A stretch of 64,000 nucleotides of DNA, from contig NC_021172.1 in assembly GCF_000230975.2 (NCBI RefSeq), positions 1,364,001 through 1,428,000 of the forward strand, written 5' to 3'. Below the pieces are notes generated by a model. It made no database searches and was not told the origin of the DNA. It worked only from the letters and a program-made list of their open reading frames with translations. Every line of letters begins with the position of its first letter. Position 1 is the stretch's first letter. Positions 1 through 9,081 of this stretch are shown piece after piece. This stretch comes from Hyphomicrobium denitrificans 1NES1 (lineage in GTDB: Bacteria; Pseudomonadota; Alphaproteobacteria; Rhizobiales; Hyphomicrobiaceae). The translations under genes and the position numbers were made by a program.

Positions 1-2
1 AG

Positions 3-821
3 ACTTCCGATCTGGGAGCGGCCGCCGCGAAGCAGGCGCTCGTGCGCGCCGGCATCGACCCCATCGAAATCGATCTCATCATCTGCGCAACGGCAACGCC
101 GGATCGTACGTTCCCGGCAACGGCCATCAGAATTCAATCGATGCTCGGCGTCACCAAGGGTGCGGCCTTCGATGTGCAGGCCGTCTGCTCAGGTTTTGTC
201 TACGCGCTGGCCGTCGCGGACAGCTTTCTGAAGACGGGACAATCGAAACGCGCCCTCGTCATCGGAGCCGAGACGTTTTCGCGCATTCTCGACTGGTCTG
301 ACCGTTCGACGTGTGTGCTGTTCGGTGACGGCGCCGGGGCGGTCGTTCTCGAAGCTCAGCCGCAACACGGCACGCGCGACGACCGCGGGATCCTCGCGAC
401 ACGCCTGAGATCGGACGGCCGCTACGAAGATCTCCTCTACGTCGACGGCGGGGCAGGCTCGACGAAAACGGTCGGACATTTGCGGATGAACGGCCGCGAG
501 GTTTTTCGTCACGCCATCCAGAAGATTTCGGGCGTCATCGAGGAAACGCTCGTTGAAACCGGATACACGGCGGACGAGATCGATCTTTTCATTCCGCATC
601 AGGCAAACAAGCGGATTCTCGACGGTATTGCGAAAAAGCTCGGGGTCGCGCCCGAGAAGATCGTCATGACGCTGCACAAGCACGGCAATACGTCGGCCGC
701 ATCGATTCCACTCGCTCTCAACGAGGCGTTCGAGGCCCATCGGGTTAAGGAAGGTAACCTGATCCTGATGGAGGCGATGGGCGGCGGCTTCACTTGGGGC
801 GCGGCGCTGGCCCGCTGGTAG
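3..821 (+). CDS. fabH: 3-oxoacyl-ACP synthase III (FabH), 5' end outside window
   Basis: Condenses acetyl-CoA with malonyl-ACP to start type II fatty acid synthesis in the cytoplasm. The reading frame is open from base 3, so the N-terminus (about 50 residues) lies before the window; the first in-frame GTG at 42 is internal. The Cys-His-Asn triad is visible: Cys in [11 protein letters not shown], His in IPHQANKR and Asn in KHGNTSAAS. The C-terminus ends with the usual [10 protein letters not shown] block. It is followed by ihfA and a MerR gene, the usual alphaproteobacterial order plsX-fabH-ihfA-merR. Function is secure from motifs; only the start is missing. Confidence 0.96.
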   Translation, partial: TSDLGAAAAKQALVRAGIDPIEIDLIICATATPDRTFPATAIRIQSMLGVTKGAAFDVQAVCSGFVYALAVADSFLKTGQSKRALVIGAETFSRILDWSDRSTCVLFGDGAGAVVLEAQPQHGTRDDRGILATRLRSDGRYEDLLYVDGGAGSTKTVGHLRMNGREVFRHAIQKISGVIEETLVETGYTADEIDLFIPHQANKRILDGIAKKLGVAPEKIVMTLHKHGNTSAASIPLALNEAFEAHRVKEGNLILMEAMGGGFTWGAALARW

Positions 822-893
822 TCGCGCCGTCGCGCTTGCGACGTCTAAAATAGAACTTCCTCAATTTTTTGTGTGCTTCTTCAACGGATTACG

Positions 894-922
894 TTGACCC
901 CGCGACTATCTGACGCTACCAT
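894..922 (+). promoter_or_regulatory. Sigma-70-type promoter for ihfA
   Basis: TTGACC (894-899) and TACCAT (917-922) are separated by 17 bases, a good housekeeping-type -35/-10 pair. The -10 lies 31 bases before the ihfA ATG. It suggests that ihfA has its own promoter in addition to any read-through from fabH. Seen in sequence; activity is inferred. Confidence 0.55.
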
Positions 923-953
923 GATCAGTCTGCGGCGTTGATGGAGAATACAT

Positions 954-1259
954 ATGGTCGGCAAGACATTGACGAGGGCGGATCTTGCGGAGGCCGTCGT
1001 CTCGAAAGTCGGGTTGCCGCGGAACGAAAGCCAGGATCTCGTAGAGCGCGTGCTCGAGGAAATTTCGGGCAGTCTTGCGGACGGCGATCCCGTCAAGCTC
1101 TCTTCGTTCGGCTCGTTCGGCATCCGGCAAAAAGGCGAGCGCATCGGGCGCAATCCGAAGACGGGCGAGGAGGTGCCGATTACACCGAGAAGAGTCCTGG
1201 TCTTTCGTCCTTCGAACATCATGAAGGACCGCATCAACAAAGGCCACGTGAAGCGCTAG
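954..1259 (+). CDS. ihfA: Integration host factor alpha subunit
   Basis: A 101-residue HU/IHF-family DNA-bending protein that pairs with IhfB to bend DNA in replication, recombination and transcription. The family signature is present: the N-terminal helices ([10 protein letters not shown]), the core [20 protein letters not shown] and the beta-arm tip followed by VLVFRPSN. Length and termini match IHF-alpha rather than HU, which usually lacks the extended KDRIN tail. The ATG follows GGAGA with suitable spacing. It lies between fabH and a MerR gene, the conserved alphaproteobacterial context for ihfA. Confidence 0.95.
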   Translation: MVGKTLTRADLAEAVVSKVGLPRNESQDLVERVLEEISGSLADGDPVKLSSFGSFGIRQKGERIGRNPKTGEEVPITPRRVLVFRPSNIMKDRINKGHVKR

Positions 1260-1343
1260 CGCGCTTGAATGTTGAAGCGGACGATAGGACGGCGCGGTGG
1301 AAGTCCGCGGCGGGGTTTCGACAAATTGGAAAGGCATAGGGCG

Positions 1344-1889
1344 ATGAACAAGTCGGCGGAAGCGTTTCGCACGATCGGAGAAGTCGCCGAGGAACTTGAA
1401 ATTCCGAAGCATGTGTTGCGTTTCTGGGAAGGTCGCTTTCCGCAGATCCGGCCGATGAAGCGCGGTGGAGGTCGGCGCTATTACCGTCCCGAAGACATGG
1501 AACTCTTGAGAGGCATTCGCGCATTACTGCACGCCGAAGGCTATACGATCCGGGGCGTCCAGAAGATTTTGCGCGAGCACGGCGTCGATCAGGTCAAGGC
1601 AGCGGCGCGGAGAGCAATGGCTGCTCAAGGGTCCGACAGGGCGGTGCCGCCGCAAACCCGCAAGCGCGGGCGCAAGCCGATCGTGGGTGCGACGGGCAGT
1701 GCATCTCTGCCGCAAGCCGCGCAGGCGATTCCAGAGTCGAAAGCCGAGGGTTGCGCGACGGACGTCCACGTCCTTGCGGCAATCCGCGAACTCCAGATCG
1801 CTCGCGCGATCTTGCTCGGCCAGCCGATCGCGCAGCCCGGCGGGTCGCACGTCGCAGAGGCGAAGAAGACGCGCGCGACCAGGACGTGA
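1344..1889 (+). CDS. MerR-family transcriptional regulator
   Basis: A 181-residue regulator. Residues 8-75 form a winged helix of the MerR type: [20 protein letters not shown], followed by a WE-RFP segment and the wing [15 protein letters not shown]. The remainder is basic, low-complexity and Ala/Arg-rich, without the Cys ligands of metal-sensing MerR proteins. This matches the short MerR protein that accompanies ihfA in alphaproteobacteria; its effector is unknown. ATG 1344 is chosen because it starts the conserved domain; an in-frame ATG at 1269 would add a basic non-conserved leader. The stop overlaps the GTG of the next gene. Confidence 0.85.
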   Translation: MNKSAEAFRTIGEVAEELEIPKHVLRFWEGRFPQIRPMKRGGGRRYYRPEDMELLRGIRALLHAEGYTIRGVQKILREHGVDQVKAAARRAMAAQGSDRAVPPQTRKRGRKPIVGATGSASLPQAAQAIPESKAEGCATDVHVLAAIRELQIARAILLGQPIAQPGGSHVAEAKKTRATRT

Positions 1890-2644
1890 GCAGGGCGGCG
1901 ACGATTGGCTCAGTGGTGACACGCTCGCGTTTGTCCGATCTCGAGATCGTCCTCGTCGATCTCGGTGCATCTCGTGCGCTTCTTGAAAGCGAAGAGGCGA
2001 GCACGCTGCGGCTCTCAGCATCCGACCGGCTGCGCGTCGACAGGCTTTCCGGCGATCCCGCCAGACAGTCCCTTTGGCGCGCGGCGCGCGTTGCGACGCG
2101 CATTGTCCTCGAACGCGCCATAGGGCCGAGAGTGCGAGGCGCAGATTTTGAGATCGCCTCTGGCGGACGGCCATCGCTCAGTGAGGGGTTTCCGCATTTC
2201 AACGTCTCGCATACAGCCGACGTCGCACTCATTGCGGTTTGCCGGTCCTCGCTTGTCGGCGTCGACATCGAGAGCCATCGGGCCTTGTCGATTTCTCCGG
2301 AGCGGCGGCGGCGTATCGTTGCAGCAGCGGCCCGCTTCACGGGGGACGAAGCCAATCCCGATAACGACGTGGATGTCCTCGTGGCCTGGGTGCGGCTGGA
2401 GGCCGTTGCCAAGGCTCGGGGGGCCGGTATCGGCGTTCTGTTAACGGAACAAGGAGTGATCGGCAGCGCGGGCGAGAAGCGCGAGAAATCCGCGAAATCT
2501 TCTCCCGCCGTAACCGACCTGGACGTGGGGACGTCTTATGTCGGGGCCGTTGCAGCCGACGCCCTTCCGGAGAAGATCGCGGTGAGGCGATTCCCGAAGC
2601 ACACCGACGAGCTGGCAGAATTTCTTTCCGAGTTCAGCACGTAA
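1886..2644 (+). CDS. 4'-phosphopantetheinyl transferase (Sfp/AcpT family)
   Basis: Transfers the phosphopantetheine arm of CoA to a serine of an acyl or peptidyl carrier protein. Family motifs are present: [14 protein letters not shown] (the FNxSH motif), VGVDIES (Mg-binding Asp and Glu) and [15 protein letters not shown], equivalent to the W-KEA-K motif. GTG 1886 is chosen because it overlaps the upstream TGA in a GTGA arrangement that suggests translational coupling; the frame is open further upstream but encodes only Arg-rich sequence there. The product is about 252 residues, typical of the Sfp type, which often serves polyketide or nonribosomal carriers. No such synthase is in the window, so the partner is unknown. 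Confidence 0.82.
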   Translation: MSRAATIGSVVTRSRLSDLEIVLVDLGASRALLESEEASTLRLSASDRLRVDRLSGDPARQSLWRAARVATRIVLERAIGPRVRGADFEIASGGRPSLSEGFPHFNVSHTADVALIAVCRSSLVGVDIESHRALSISPERRRRIVAAAARFTGDEANPDNDVDVLVAWVRLEAVAKARGAGIGVLLTEQGVIGSAGEKREKSAKSSPAVTDLDVGTSYVGAVAADALPEKIAVRRFPKHTDELAEFLSEFST

Positions 2645-2698
2645 TCGCACGCTTCCGCGAACGGCGGTCGCCGATAGCAGCTGCGTTCCTGCCAAAAC

Positions 2699-3991
2699 TC
2701 AGGGCGTGTATCCAAACATCTTGTAGGGATTATAGACGCTCGTCTGCTCTCTGTGCCGCTGATAGGAACGTACGCGCCGCCGCGGCGGATCGGCCTTGGC
2801 TTCCTTGATATTGCCTCGCGTATCGGCGCGAGTCTTTCGCTCTGACACGTCCGCTGCAGGGTTGGCGGGCGGAATTTCCATCGCCGTCACCGTGCTGTCT
2901 TTGACGGCAAGGAGCAGATTCGATTCCATCGGCCGCCAGCGATAGCCGATGCCGAAATCGATCGGAACGGCGCGGCCTTTGCCGAATACCTCGGAAAGCT
3001 GCGACTGGCGTTGGCCGGCAAACAGTGCGATCGGTCCGACGTAACGGCCGTAGGGGTGCAGACGCCAACCTTGCGCGAAGTGTCGGACCGGTATGCCGGA
3101 GTCATCCTCCAGAATTGAATCGCTGTGCTTCAGGAGATAATCGCGGACCGTCGAAAACTTATCGGAGTGCATCAGGTAGGACGCGCTCTTGATGAAGCTG
3201 TCGGCATGCCCGAACGTATCGCAGAACTGCATGAAACCGCTGGTGTTGATGCCGCCGTCGGAGAGGTCCGTGCTGAAGTAATACAGCGTGCGTTTCTTGC
3301 CGACATTATCGGAGAATACAATCTTGGCCCCCTTGGCCGTGGCGTTCGGGATCTTCTCTTCCGCCGGGTGGATCGTCCCATCGCTCTGGAGGTCGAAAAG
3401 AGAGACGTCGTAAATCGTCTTGCCGGAGCGCGCCAGGAAAGTCATCAGCACGGGGAGCGTGCCGGTCATACGCCCGTGGCTGAAATCGATGCGCATGAAC
3501 TTGGTCTGGAAGAAGCTGTAGCTCATCACGGAGTTGAGCGATGCGCGAAGCTCGCGCAAGGCGCCGGGAAGCTCTCCGCGTGAAAACTTGCCGAGGTCGG
3601 GGACGGGGCCCGGCGGTTCGAGGCCCGCCATGATGTAGGTATCCGCCGACGGGAAAAACGCATCGGCATAAAGGAAGTCCGGACCACTGAAGAAATAGAA
3701 CAAAACCGGCTGCGGGGTCGTGAAATTCTTCGAAACGAAAGAGCGAATCTTGCTGAGTTGCCGCCTTTCGAGCCCGTTCCATGAATCGTCGAAGCTTCTG
3801 GCATGCTGCTTCCAGAATGCGTCGTTAGTGTATGCCGCGATTGGTGATCCGGCAGAGGGCTGTATGCCGGCAAGAAAACGCGCCGTATCATCTGCGCTGG
3901 CGCTCGGGCCGGCGAGCGTCACATTCGATGCCAATGTCAATGCAGCGACGAGAGCGCCGACGATCGTTGCGATAAGTCGCGTTTTTGCCAT
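2699..3991 (-). CDS. Secreted protein of unknown function
   Basis: About 430 residues. Residues 1-28 form a signal peptide (MAKTRLIATIVGALVAALTL then an AGPSASA cleavage zone), so the protein is probably periplasmic. The body contains aromatic blocks such as FYFFSGPDFLYADAFFP and a C-terminal stretch rich in Arg. No catalytic motif was recognised. ATG 3991 is chosen because it begins the signal peptide; an earlier in-frame start would overlap the permease gene. It lies 13 bases after the amino-acid permease stop and is probably cotranscribed with it. It converges with the phosphopantetheinyl transferase gene with a 54-base gap. Confidence 0.75.
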   Translation of the reverse strand: MAKTRLIATIVGALVAALTLASNVTLAGPSASADDTARFLAGIQPSAGSPIAAYTNDAFWKQHARSFDDSWNGLERRQLSKIRSFVSKNFTTPQPVLFYFFSGPDFLYADAFFPSADTYIMAGLEPPGPVPDLGKFSRGELPGALRELRASLNSVMSYSFFQTKFMRIDFSHGRMTGTLPVLMTFLARSGKTIYDVSLFDLQSDGTIHPAEEKIPNATAKGAKIVFSDNVGKKRTLYYFSTDLSDGGINTSGFMQFCDTFGHADSFIKSASYLMHSDKFSTVRDYLLKHSDSILEDDSGIPVRHFAQGWRLHPYGRYVGPIALFAGQRQSQLSEVFGKGRAVPIDFGIGYRWRPMESNLLLAVKDSTVTAMEIPPANPAADVSERKTRADTRGNIKEAKADPPRRRVRSYQRHREQTSVYNPYKMFGYTP

Positions 3992-4004
3992 GAGATGATC
4001 CAAC

Positions 4005-5357
4005 TCAGATCCGTGCCGTAAGCGGGCGTGACTGGGATACTGCATAGACTCCCAAGCCTGCCAACATGATGGCGAGGCCGGCGAGGGACTGTAGCGGCCG
4101 CTCAGCGATAAGGTGATACATCATAAATCCCGTGACACCGAGAAAGATGAGCGGCGTCAATGGGTATCCCCACGTCCGATAAGGTCGCGACAGGCCGGGT
4201 TCCTTGGCGCGCAGGACAATGACTCCTAACACAGCCAGGAACGAGCAGAGCGTCAGGCTGAATTGGATGACGTCGAGGACTGCTTCGAAGCTTTGCGTCA
4301 TAAGCAAGAGGCTGACGATCGCGATCTGCAGCAGCAGAGCTGTCGTCGGCACGCCGCCGCGTGAAGTCTGCGATAGCGGCGCTAGCAGGGGATGGTCGAT
4401 GCCCATCGTCATCGTCACCCGCGGCCCGATCCAGGTCATGGCGCTGATCGAGGAAATCAGCCCGATGCAGATCAATGCTCCGACGATGCGGCCGCCGACG
4501 TCGCCGAAGATGTGCTTGCCGGCGATCAGCGCCACGTCGAGCTGGCCGGCCATCGCCTCAATCGGCGTCGTGTAGAGAAAAACTGCGTTTAGCGCGACAT
4601 AGAGCGCGATGACGATGAGGGTTGCCGCAATGATCGCACGCGGAAGGCTGACGGCTGGGTCGCGGATTTCGCCGGCGATATAGGTCGCGGCGTTCCATCC
4701 GGAGTAGGCGTACATGACGAAAACGAGGCTCACCGCGAACGGTGCGCTCGCCATATAGCTTACGTCGCCCGCAGACGGTGCGAATGAGATTGGTTGCGGT
4801 TGGCCGACGGCTAATCCCGCAACGATCAGGGCGACGATCAGGGCGCCTTTGATCAGGGTGGAAACGTTCTGAAAGGTGGCCGAGTGCTTGACGCCGCTCA
4901 GATGCACGAACGTGATCAACCAGGCGACTGCGAGGCCGAGAAGTTGCGGGGATACCCCCGGGAAGACACCTTTGAAATAAACGCCGAACGCCATGGCCGC
5001 GAGCGCGATCGGCGCCGAAAAGCCAACGGTCGCGGAAATCCAGCCGGCGAGGAAGCCGAGCGCCGGATGATAGATCCGCGAGAGAAAATTGTATTCGCCG
5101 CCGGAGCGCGGAAAGGCTGCGGAGAGCTCCGCATAGGAAAGGGCTCCGCAAAGCGCCGCAACGCCGCCGACGATCCACAGCATCAGCACGGAGAATGCCG
5201 AGGGAATGTCTTTGACCTGAAAGCCAAGGCTCGTAAACACGCCGATGCCGATCATATCGGCGACGGCGAGAGCGACGGCCGTCATCGTCGAGACAGTCCG
5301 GAGGTTAAGCCCGGATGCCTTGGGAGACGGTACGCTCGTGCTGGTTGCGCTTGTCAT
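4005..5357 (-). CDS. Amino acid permease, APC superfamily
   Basis: A 450-residue inner-membrane transporter with about 12 hydrophobic helices. The first helix carries the APC substrate-binding loop (DMIGIGVFTSLGF), and further hallmarks are ELSAAFPRSGGEYNFL and YAYSGWNAATYIAGEIRDP in the sixth-helix region. It probably imports or exchanges an amino acid or polyamine; the substrate cannot be read from the sequence. It leads a two-gene minus-strand unit with the downstream secreted protein. The 320-base upstream gap is shared with the divergent Tat-exported protein. Confidence 0.9.
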   Translation of the reverse strand: MTSATSTSVPSPKASGLNLRTVSTMTAVALAVADMIGIGVFTSLGFQVKDIPSAFSVLMLWIVGGVAALCGALSYAELSAAFPRSGGEYNFLSRIYHPALGFLAGWISATVGFSAPIALAAMAFGVYFKGVFPGVSPQLLGLAVAWLITFVHLSGVKHSATFQNVSTLIKGALIVALIVAGLAVGQPQPISFAPSAGDVSYMASAPFAVSLVFVMYAYSGWNAATYIAGEIRDPAVSLPRAIIAATLIVIALYVALNAVFLYTTPIEAMAGQLDVALIAGKHIFGDVGGRIVGALICIGLISSISAMTWIGPRVTMTMGIDHPLLAPLSQTSRGGVPTTALLLQIAIVSLLLMTQSFEAVLDVIQFSLTLCSFLAVLGVIVLRAKEPGLSRPYRTWGYPLTPLIFLGVTGFMMYHLIAERPLQSLAGLAIMLAGLGVYAVSQSRPLTARI

Positions 5358-5677
5358 CAGAAAGGCTTAGCCCCGGCAGATTCGGCGACACTATTGACTC
5401 GCATGAGTTCCAACAACGGGCGGCGCGACATGTTCAATTTGCGTTGCCAAAATGCATCTGGCATCCAGTTGCAGGGTATTACCGCGCTCCTGCTCGAAAA
5501 ACAGCCGGAGTCCATTTGATCCTTTAACTCACGATATGGACAATTTTGGACTTTATGGGTCACGCGGAAATGGTGCGAGCCGTCATCTGACTGTCGTCGG
5601 CGAGGGTAAACGAGATTCTAACCTCGGCGGACGCACATTGAAAACAGCAGTGTCCGAACGAAGTTGCACTCAAGACC
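5358..5677. other. Divergent intergenic region, no gene seen
   Basis: This 320-base gap separates the permease (minus) from the Tat-exported protein (plus). No convincing small coding frame, RNA or strong hairpin was found. It should hold the promoters of both neighbours. Confidence 0.5.
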
Positions 5678-6697
5678 ATGAATCACGGGCGACGGGGATT
5701 CCTCGCGACGGCATTTGGTACAGGTCTGGCTCTAATTCTCGGCACAGCGGGCGCTTTAGCCGCCCGCAAGACCGGCAATCATCGCCAGATTACGCCGTCA
5801 AAGACACAGGTTCGGTCGCGCAGCGCGCCCCTCGCAACGGCGCGGACTGCGCTCGTTCCGTTCGAGACGGCGCCGTTTCCCTATCATGGTACGGTGCCCG
5901 GATCGAATGCGCCCTTTTTGAATGTCGACGAGGGCGGGCGCAAGGGTCACCGGACAGGCTCCGGCCGCGTCTATTGGGAAGATGAGACGTACAACGATAA
6001 CCGTGTGCTGTTGCACATTCCGAAGGGTTTCGACATTCGCCGTCCGGCGCTGATGCTCGTCTTCTTCCATGGCCACGGCGCGACGCTCGAGCGCGATGTG
6101 CTCGACCGCCAGAAGGTTCCGGCGCAGATTTCCGCTTCGAATGCCAATGTCGTGCTCGTCGCTCCGCAGCTTGCGATCGACGCGCGCGACTCGAGTGCCG
6201 GCAAGTTCTGGCAACCGGGCGCCTTCGGCCGTTTCATCGGCGAAGCCGGCCAGCAGCTCGCGCGTCTCTTCGGCGACAAACGATCGCTCAGAACGTTCGC
6301 CAGCATGCCGATCGTTCTTGTTGCCTATAGCGGCGGCTACGTCGCGGCGGCATCGGCCATCGAGAAGGGCGGTTTAAAGAAGCGCGTCAGAGGCGTGGTG
6401 CTGCTCGATTCCCTTTATGGCGATCTCGACAAGTTCGCGCACTGGATCGAGGCCGACCCGTCAGCATTCTTCGTGAGCGTCTATCTTGGATCGACCCGAA
6501 ACCAGAACGCGCAGCTTGAGGGCATTCTTGCCGCGCACGATGTCGACGTCAGTCCGGAAATCAACACGCGGCTTGCATCCGGCGGGGTAACGGTCGCTCC
6601 CGGTGGCTCCGGCCGCCACCGCGATCTCGTGACCCACGCCTGGGTCGACTATCCGATCATCGACATCTTGAAGCGGTTGCCGGAATACCGCCGTTGA
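5678..6697 (+). CDS. Tat-exported alpha/beta-hydrolase-like protein
   Basis: A 339-residue protein. The N-terminus is a twin-arginine signal (NHGRRGFLATAFGTGLALIL, cleavage near AGALAA), so it should be folded before export to the periplasm. The body resembles an alpha/beta hydrolase: a strand and oxyanion-type loop in MLVFFHGHGATLERD and a nucleophile-elbow-like VAYSGGYVAAAS with a candidate Ser, followed by VVLLDSLYGD. A His near the C-terminus (GSGRHRDLVTHAW) could complete a triad. The substrate is unknown. It is monocistronic, followed by tRNA-Pro. Confidence 0.7.
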   Translation: MNHGRRGFLATAFGTGLALILGTAGALAARKTGNHRQITPSKTQVRSRSAPLATARTALVPFETAPFPYHGTVPGSNAPFLNVDEGGRKGHRTGSGRVYWEDETYNDNRVLLHIPKGFDIRRPALMLVFFHGHGATLERDVLDRQKVPAQISASNANVVLVAPQLAIDARDSSAGKFWQPGAFGRFIGEAGQQLARLFGDKRSLRTFASMPIVLVAYSGGYVAAASAIEKGGLKKRVRGVVLLDSLYGDLDKFAHWIEADPSAFFVSVYLGSTRNQNAQLEGILAAHDVDVSPEINTRLASGGVTVAPGGSGRHRDLVTHAWVDYPIIDILKRLPEYRR

Positions 6698-6873
6698 GCT
6701 GGCACAGGCCTGCAAGATGCGATTTGTGGCATTTTGCGAACCCCGCGCCCCGTGTCGGCCGGTATCGCGCCTTGACGGGCAAGGGGCGTTCCTTTACCCA
6801 ACGCGGACGACCGCGACGGTGGCCGTGGGGCCCTGGACAAGCGGCCTTTATGGCATTGTCGAGACGTCTGGAA

Positions 6874-6951
6874 CGGAGCGTAGCGCAGCCTGGTTAGCGC
6901 ACCAGTCTGGGGGACTGGGGGTCGGAGGTTCAAATCCTCTCGCTCCGACCA
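6874..6951 (+). tRNA. tRNA-Pro (anticodon GGG)
   Basis: A full cloverleaf is visible. The acceptor CGGAGCG pairs with CGCTCCG (6941-6947). The D-arm GCGC-AGCCTGGTTA-GCGC and the anticodon stem CCAGT/ACTGG carry a loop with GGG at positions 34-36. The T-arm is GGAGG-TTCAAAT-CCTCT. The discriminator A and a genome-encoded CCA end the gene at 6951. A possible promoter, TTGACG-N17-TACCCA, lies at 6772-6800. In many relatives tRNA-Pro lies close to ihfA-merR; here about 5 kb separates them. Confidence 0.96.
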
Positions 6952-7257
6952 TTTAAATTCGAGCACGCAGAGAGCCGTATGCAATTCATCGGCGGGGCTC
7001 GTGTCTCGGTGACGTCTCGGGCGGCGCACGTCGCTTATTTTTCGTGCCCGTGACGCGGCGTAGAATATTTGACCGGCAACTCCCGTATTTCAAAATCGCT
7101 GTTAGGTTATCCGCCGCGGATAGAGCGCGAAAGCCGTCTTGGCGCCTTCGGCGAGAAAGGCGAAATAGCGGTTCAATTAACCAATCCATTTTTGTTGGAT
7201 GAAGGAACCTCGAAATGTCGGCGGAGTTTCGTCCCCGTCTAGCAGAGGATATTTCCG
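6952..7257. other. Intergenic region after tRNA-Pro
   Basis: No supported gene was found in these 306 bases. The part from about 7170 is AT-rich and carries the probable promoter and AGAGGA ribosome-binding site of the small secreted peptide gene at 7258. Confidence 0.4.
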
Positions 7258-7377
7258 ATGAAAAAAGCGATCATGTCACTCATTGCATTGAGCTTCGCAT
7301 TTGGAATCCCGCTGTCACTGACGACTGCTTCGCCGGCCAGCGCCTGCTGGTGGAAAGACAGGCACGGCGAACCCTAG
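7258..7377 (+). CDS. Small secreted peptide, 39 residues
   Basis: ATG 7258 follows AGAGGA with an 8-base gap. The product begins MKKAIMSLIALSFAFGIPLS, a textbook Sec signal (two Lys, hydrophobic core), with a probable cleavage after ASPASA. The mature peptide would be only CWWKDRHGEP. The Cys at +1 could be lipidated, but -3 is Ala rather than Leu, so a lipoprotein is only possible. An intrinsic-terminator-like hairpin begins 31 bases after the stop, which supports a real single-gene unit. No known family is recognised. The start, signal and terminator are seen in sequence; function is unknown. Confidence 0.6.
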   Translation: MKKAIMSLIALSFAFGIPLSLTTASPASACWWKDRHGEP

Positions 7378-7407
7378 GATCGTTGAGCCTTAAATCTAAA
7401 CGATTTT

Positions 7408-7440
7408 GAACCCTCGGATTGTCCCACCGGGGGTTCTTTA
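7408..7440. terminator. Hairpin terminator between convergent genes
   Basis: GAACCCTCGG (7408-7417) pairs with CCGGGGGTTC (7427-7436) as a 10-bp stem with one G-U pair and a 9-base loop, followed by TTTA. It lies between the small peptide gene (plus) and the convergent FAD oxidoreductase (minus). Confidence 0.7.
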
Positions 7441-7473
7441 CGAGTGTTGCTGAAAGCAAATGAAATTCATCGT

Positions 7474-8610
7474 TCAATGTGCGTCGAGCAGCGCGTGGCA
7501 ATACTTCGCGATTGTGAGGCTCGACGTGAGACCAGGACTCTCGATGCCATAAAGCGCAACGAGACGCGGGATGCCGTGTTGGCGGGGGCCGTGGATTGCG
7601 AAGTCTTGCGCGGGTTGGCCTTGTCGCGAGATTTTGGGGCGAATGCCTGTGTAGCTCGGACTGAGCGCGTTAGCGGGGAGGTCGGGCCAATATCGCCGGA
7701 TGGAGCGCTCGAATTCCGCCATTCGTGTGCCACCCGGATCGTCGAAGGCATAATCGATCCGTTCGATCCATTGCACGTCGGGTCCAAAGCGAACATTCCC
7801 TTCGAGATCGAGCGTCAAGTGGGTGCCGAGACCACCATCGACCGGGACCGGATAGATCAAGTGCCGGAACGCTGATTTGTGCCGAAGAGCGAAATAGTGA
7901 CCTTTGGCAAAATGGAGCGTGGGTGATGCGTAAGATTCCGCGTGCGGCAGGTGAGCGCCGAGCTCCGCCATTCCGAGTCCGGCGGCGGCGATCAGATTGC
8001 GCGCCATAATTTTCGCAGGCTCGCTGCTGCTGGTCATACCGATTTCAAAAAGACCGTCAGTACGGAGCGTGATGCTCTGAACAGCCGTTTGCAGCACGAT
8101 GGCGCCGCCGTGGTTCGCGAGATCGGTCGCAAGCGCCTGCATCAGGCCATGACTATCGACGATGCCCGTCGAGGGAGAGAACAGTGCTTTAGTGCCGACA
8201 ATTTCCGGTTCGAGCGCGTGAATGTCGGCGGCGGATAAGATCTGGATGTCTCCGACGCCATTCGCCTTCGCGCGAACGGCGATCGCCTCGAGGGCGGTCT
8301 CCTCCGCGGGCGATGTCGCAACGACGAGCTTTCCGAGGCGCCGAACGTCGACGTCCCTATCTCGAGCATAGGCGTAAAGAAGATCTCTGCCTTCGACGCA
8401 CAGCCGTGCCTTCAGCGACCCATTTGGATAATAGAGCCCGGCGTGGATGACTTCGCTTGATCGCGAGCTGACCTCCTCTCCGATCGCACTGTGGCGTTCG
8501 AGGACGTAGGTCTCCTGTCCGGCCTTGGCGCACTCTGCGGCGATTGCGAGTCCAACAACGCCTCCGCCGATGATGATAGTTTCGATGTCGGGAGTGGAGG
8601 AGGGGGGCAT
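7474..8610 (-). CDS. FAD-dependent oxidoreductase, DAO/LhgO-like
   Basis: A 378-residue flavoprotein. The N-terminal FAD-binding Rossmann motif is IIIGGGVVGLAIAAECAKAG followed by the acidic ribose-binding end YVLERH. The next block, SSRSSEVIHAGLYYPNGSLK, is typical of the L-2-hydroxyglutarate oxidase (LhgO/YgaF) branch of the DAO family, which oxidises L-2-hydroxyglutarate to 2-oxoglutarate. C-terminal GIRPKI and GIESPGLTSSLTIAKY also fit. The exact substrate is inferred from family resemblance. No strong ribosome-binding site precedes the ATG. A truncated paralogue of its 5' end lies 2.6 kb away at 11161-11316. Confidence 0.88.
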   Translation of the reverse strand: MPPSSTPDIETIIIGGGVVGLAIAAECAKAGQETYVLERHSAIGEEVSSRSSEVIHAGLYYPNGSLKARLCVEGRDLLYAYARDRDVDVRRLGKLVVATSPAEETALEAIAVRAKANGVGDIQILSAADIHALEPEIVGTKALFSPSTGIVDSHGLMQALATDLANHGGAIVLQTAVQSITLRTDGLFEIGMTSSSEPAKIMARNLIAAAGLGMAELGAHLPHAESYASPTLHFAKGHYFALRHKSAFRHLIYPVPVDGGLGTHLTLDLEGNVRFGPDVQWIERIDYAFDDPGGTRMAEFERSIRRYWPDLPANALSPSYTGIRPKISRQGQPAQDFAIHGPRQHGIPRLVALYGIESPGLTSSLTIAKYCHALLDAH

Positions 8611-9081
8611 GTTATCTATGATAATTATTGATGAAGTCGGGAATGCAGCTAGGCGACTTTGTACTTGTGGCGCAAGATACCGCGATAGTTGAGTGCATGC
8701 GTGCCAACTCGTTCACGCGTCGCAAAATGACCTTTGTAGTCTTGCCCCCGTGGGGCGTGCGTATTTTCAGCCCCTGAGTGCGGTGGTTGTCGTTTTAGTC
8801 CTCGATCCAGCCTCCGATCAATCCGAGAATGGTCTGGGCATCCGGCAGTGGCGTGAAGCATGGTTTTCAGGCCGAGCTGACGACGACGTTCCGATCTTCG
8901 TCGAGCTTTCCGCAATTTCGGCAGAGGCGACTCTTGCGCCAGCGGCCGTATGGCTTCAGAAACGGTAGTTGAGGTCGGCGATAGGTGGAGTTGTGCTGGA
9001 GTTTGAATTTTCGGTCGGCTTCGCAATAGGCTGATGTCAGGTGGACGCGTAGAACTCGTCGCGCTGACGGAGGTTTTCGTA
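8611..9081. other. Intergenic region with mobile-element debris
   Basis: This 471-base gap lies between the FAD oxidoreductase (minus) and the beta-propeller protein (plus). It contains the IS3-family transposase remnant at 8748-8866, annotated separately. A second minus-strand frame at about 8867-8990 carries a CRNCGKLDEDRN stretch with no assignable family. The first 40 bases next to 8610 are AT-rich and probably hold the oxidoreductase promoter. No intact gene is supported. Confidence 0.5.
8748..8866 (-). pseudogene. IS3-family transposase C-terminal remnant
   Basis: On the minus strand the frame reads TPLPDAQTILGLIGGWIED, an in-frame stop, then NDNHRTQGLKIRTP. This matches the C-terminal pattern of IS3-family integrase-type transposases, in which the last catalytic region is followed by GWIEDYN-NHPHSGL-MRSP. 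The Tyr is replaced by a stop, and both the upstream DDE core and the terminal inverted repeats are missing. It is therefore a decayed fragment. Recognised by pattern only, without an alignment. Confidence 0.6.

Noticed and set aside
89..114. GGAAC-N17-CGTT on the minus strand inside fabH
   Set aside because: About one such match is expected by chance in 64 kb; it is inside a coding region and not upstream of any gene.
189..740. A 183-codon minus-strand frame
   Set aside because: It lies antisense to fabH, which has complete catalytic motifs; no family is recognised in the antisense product.
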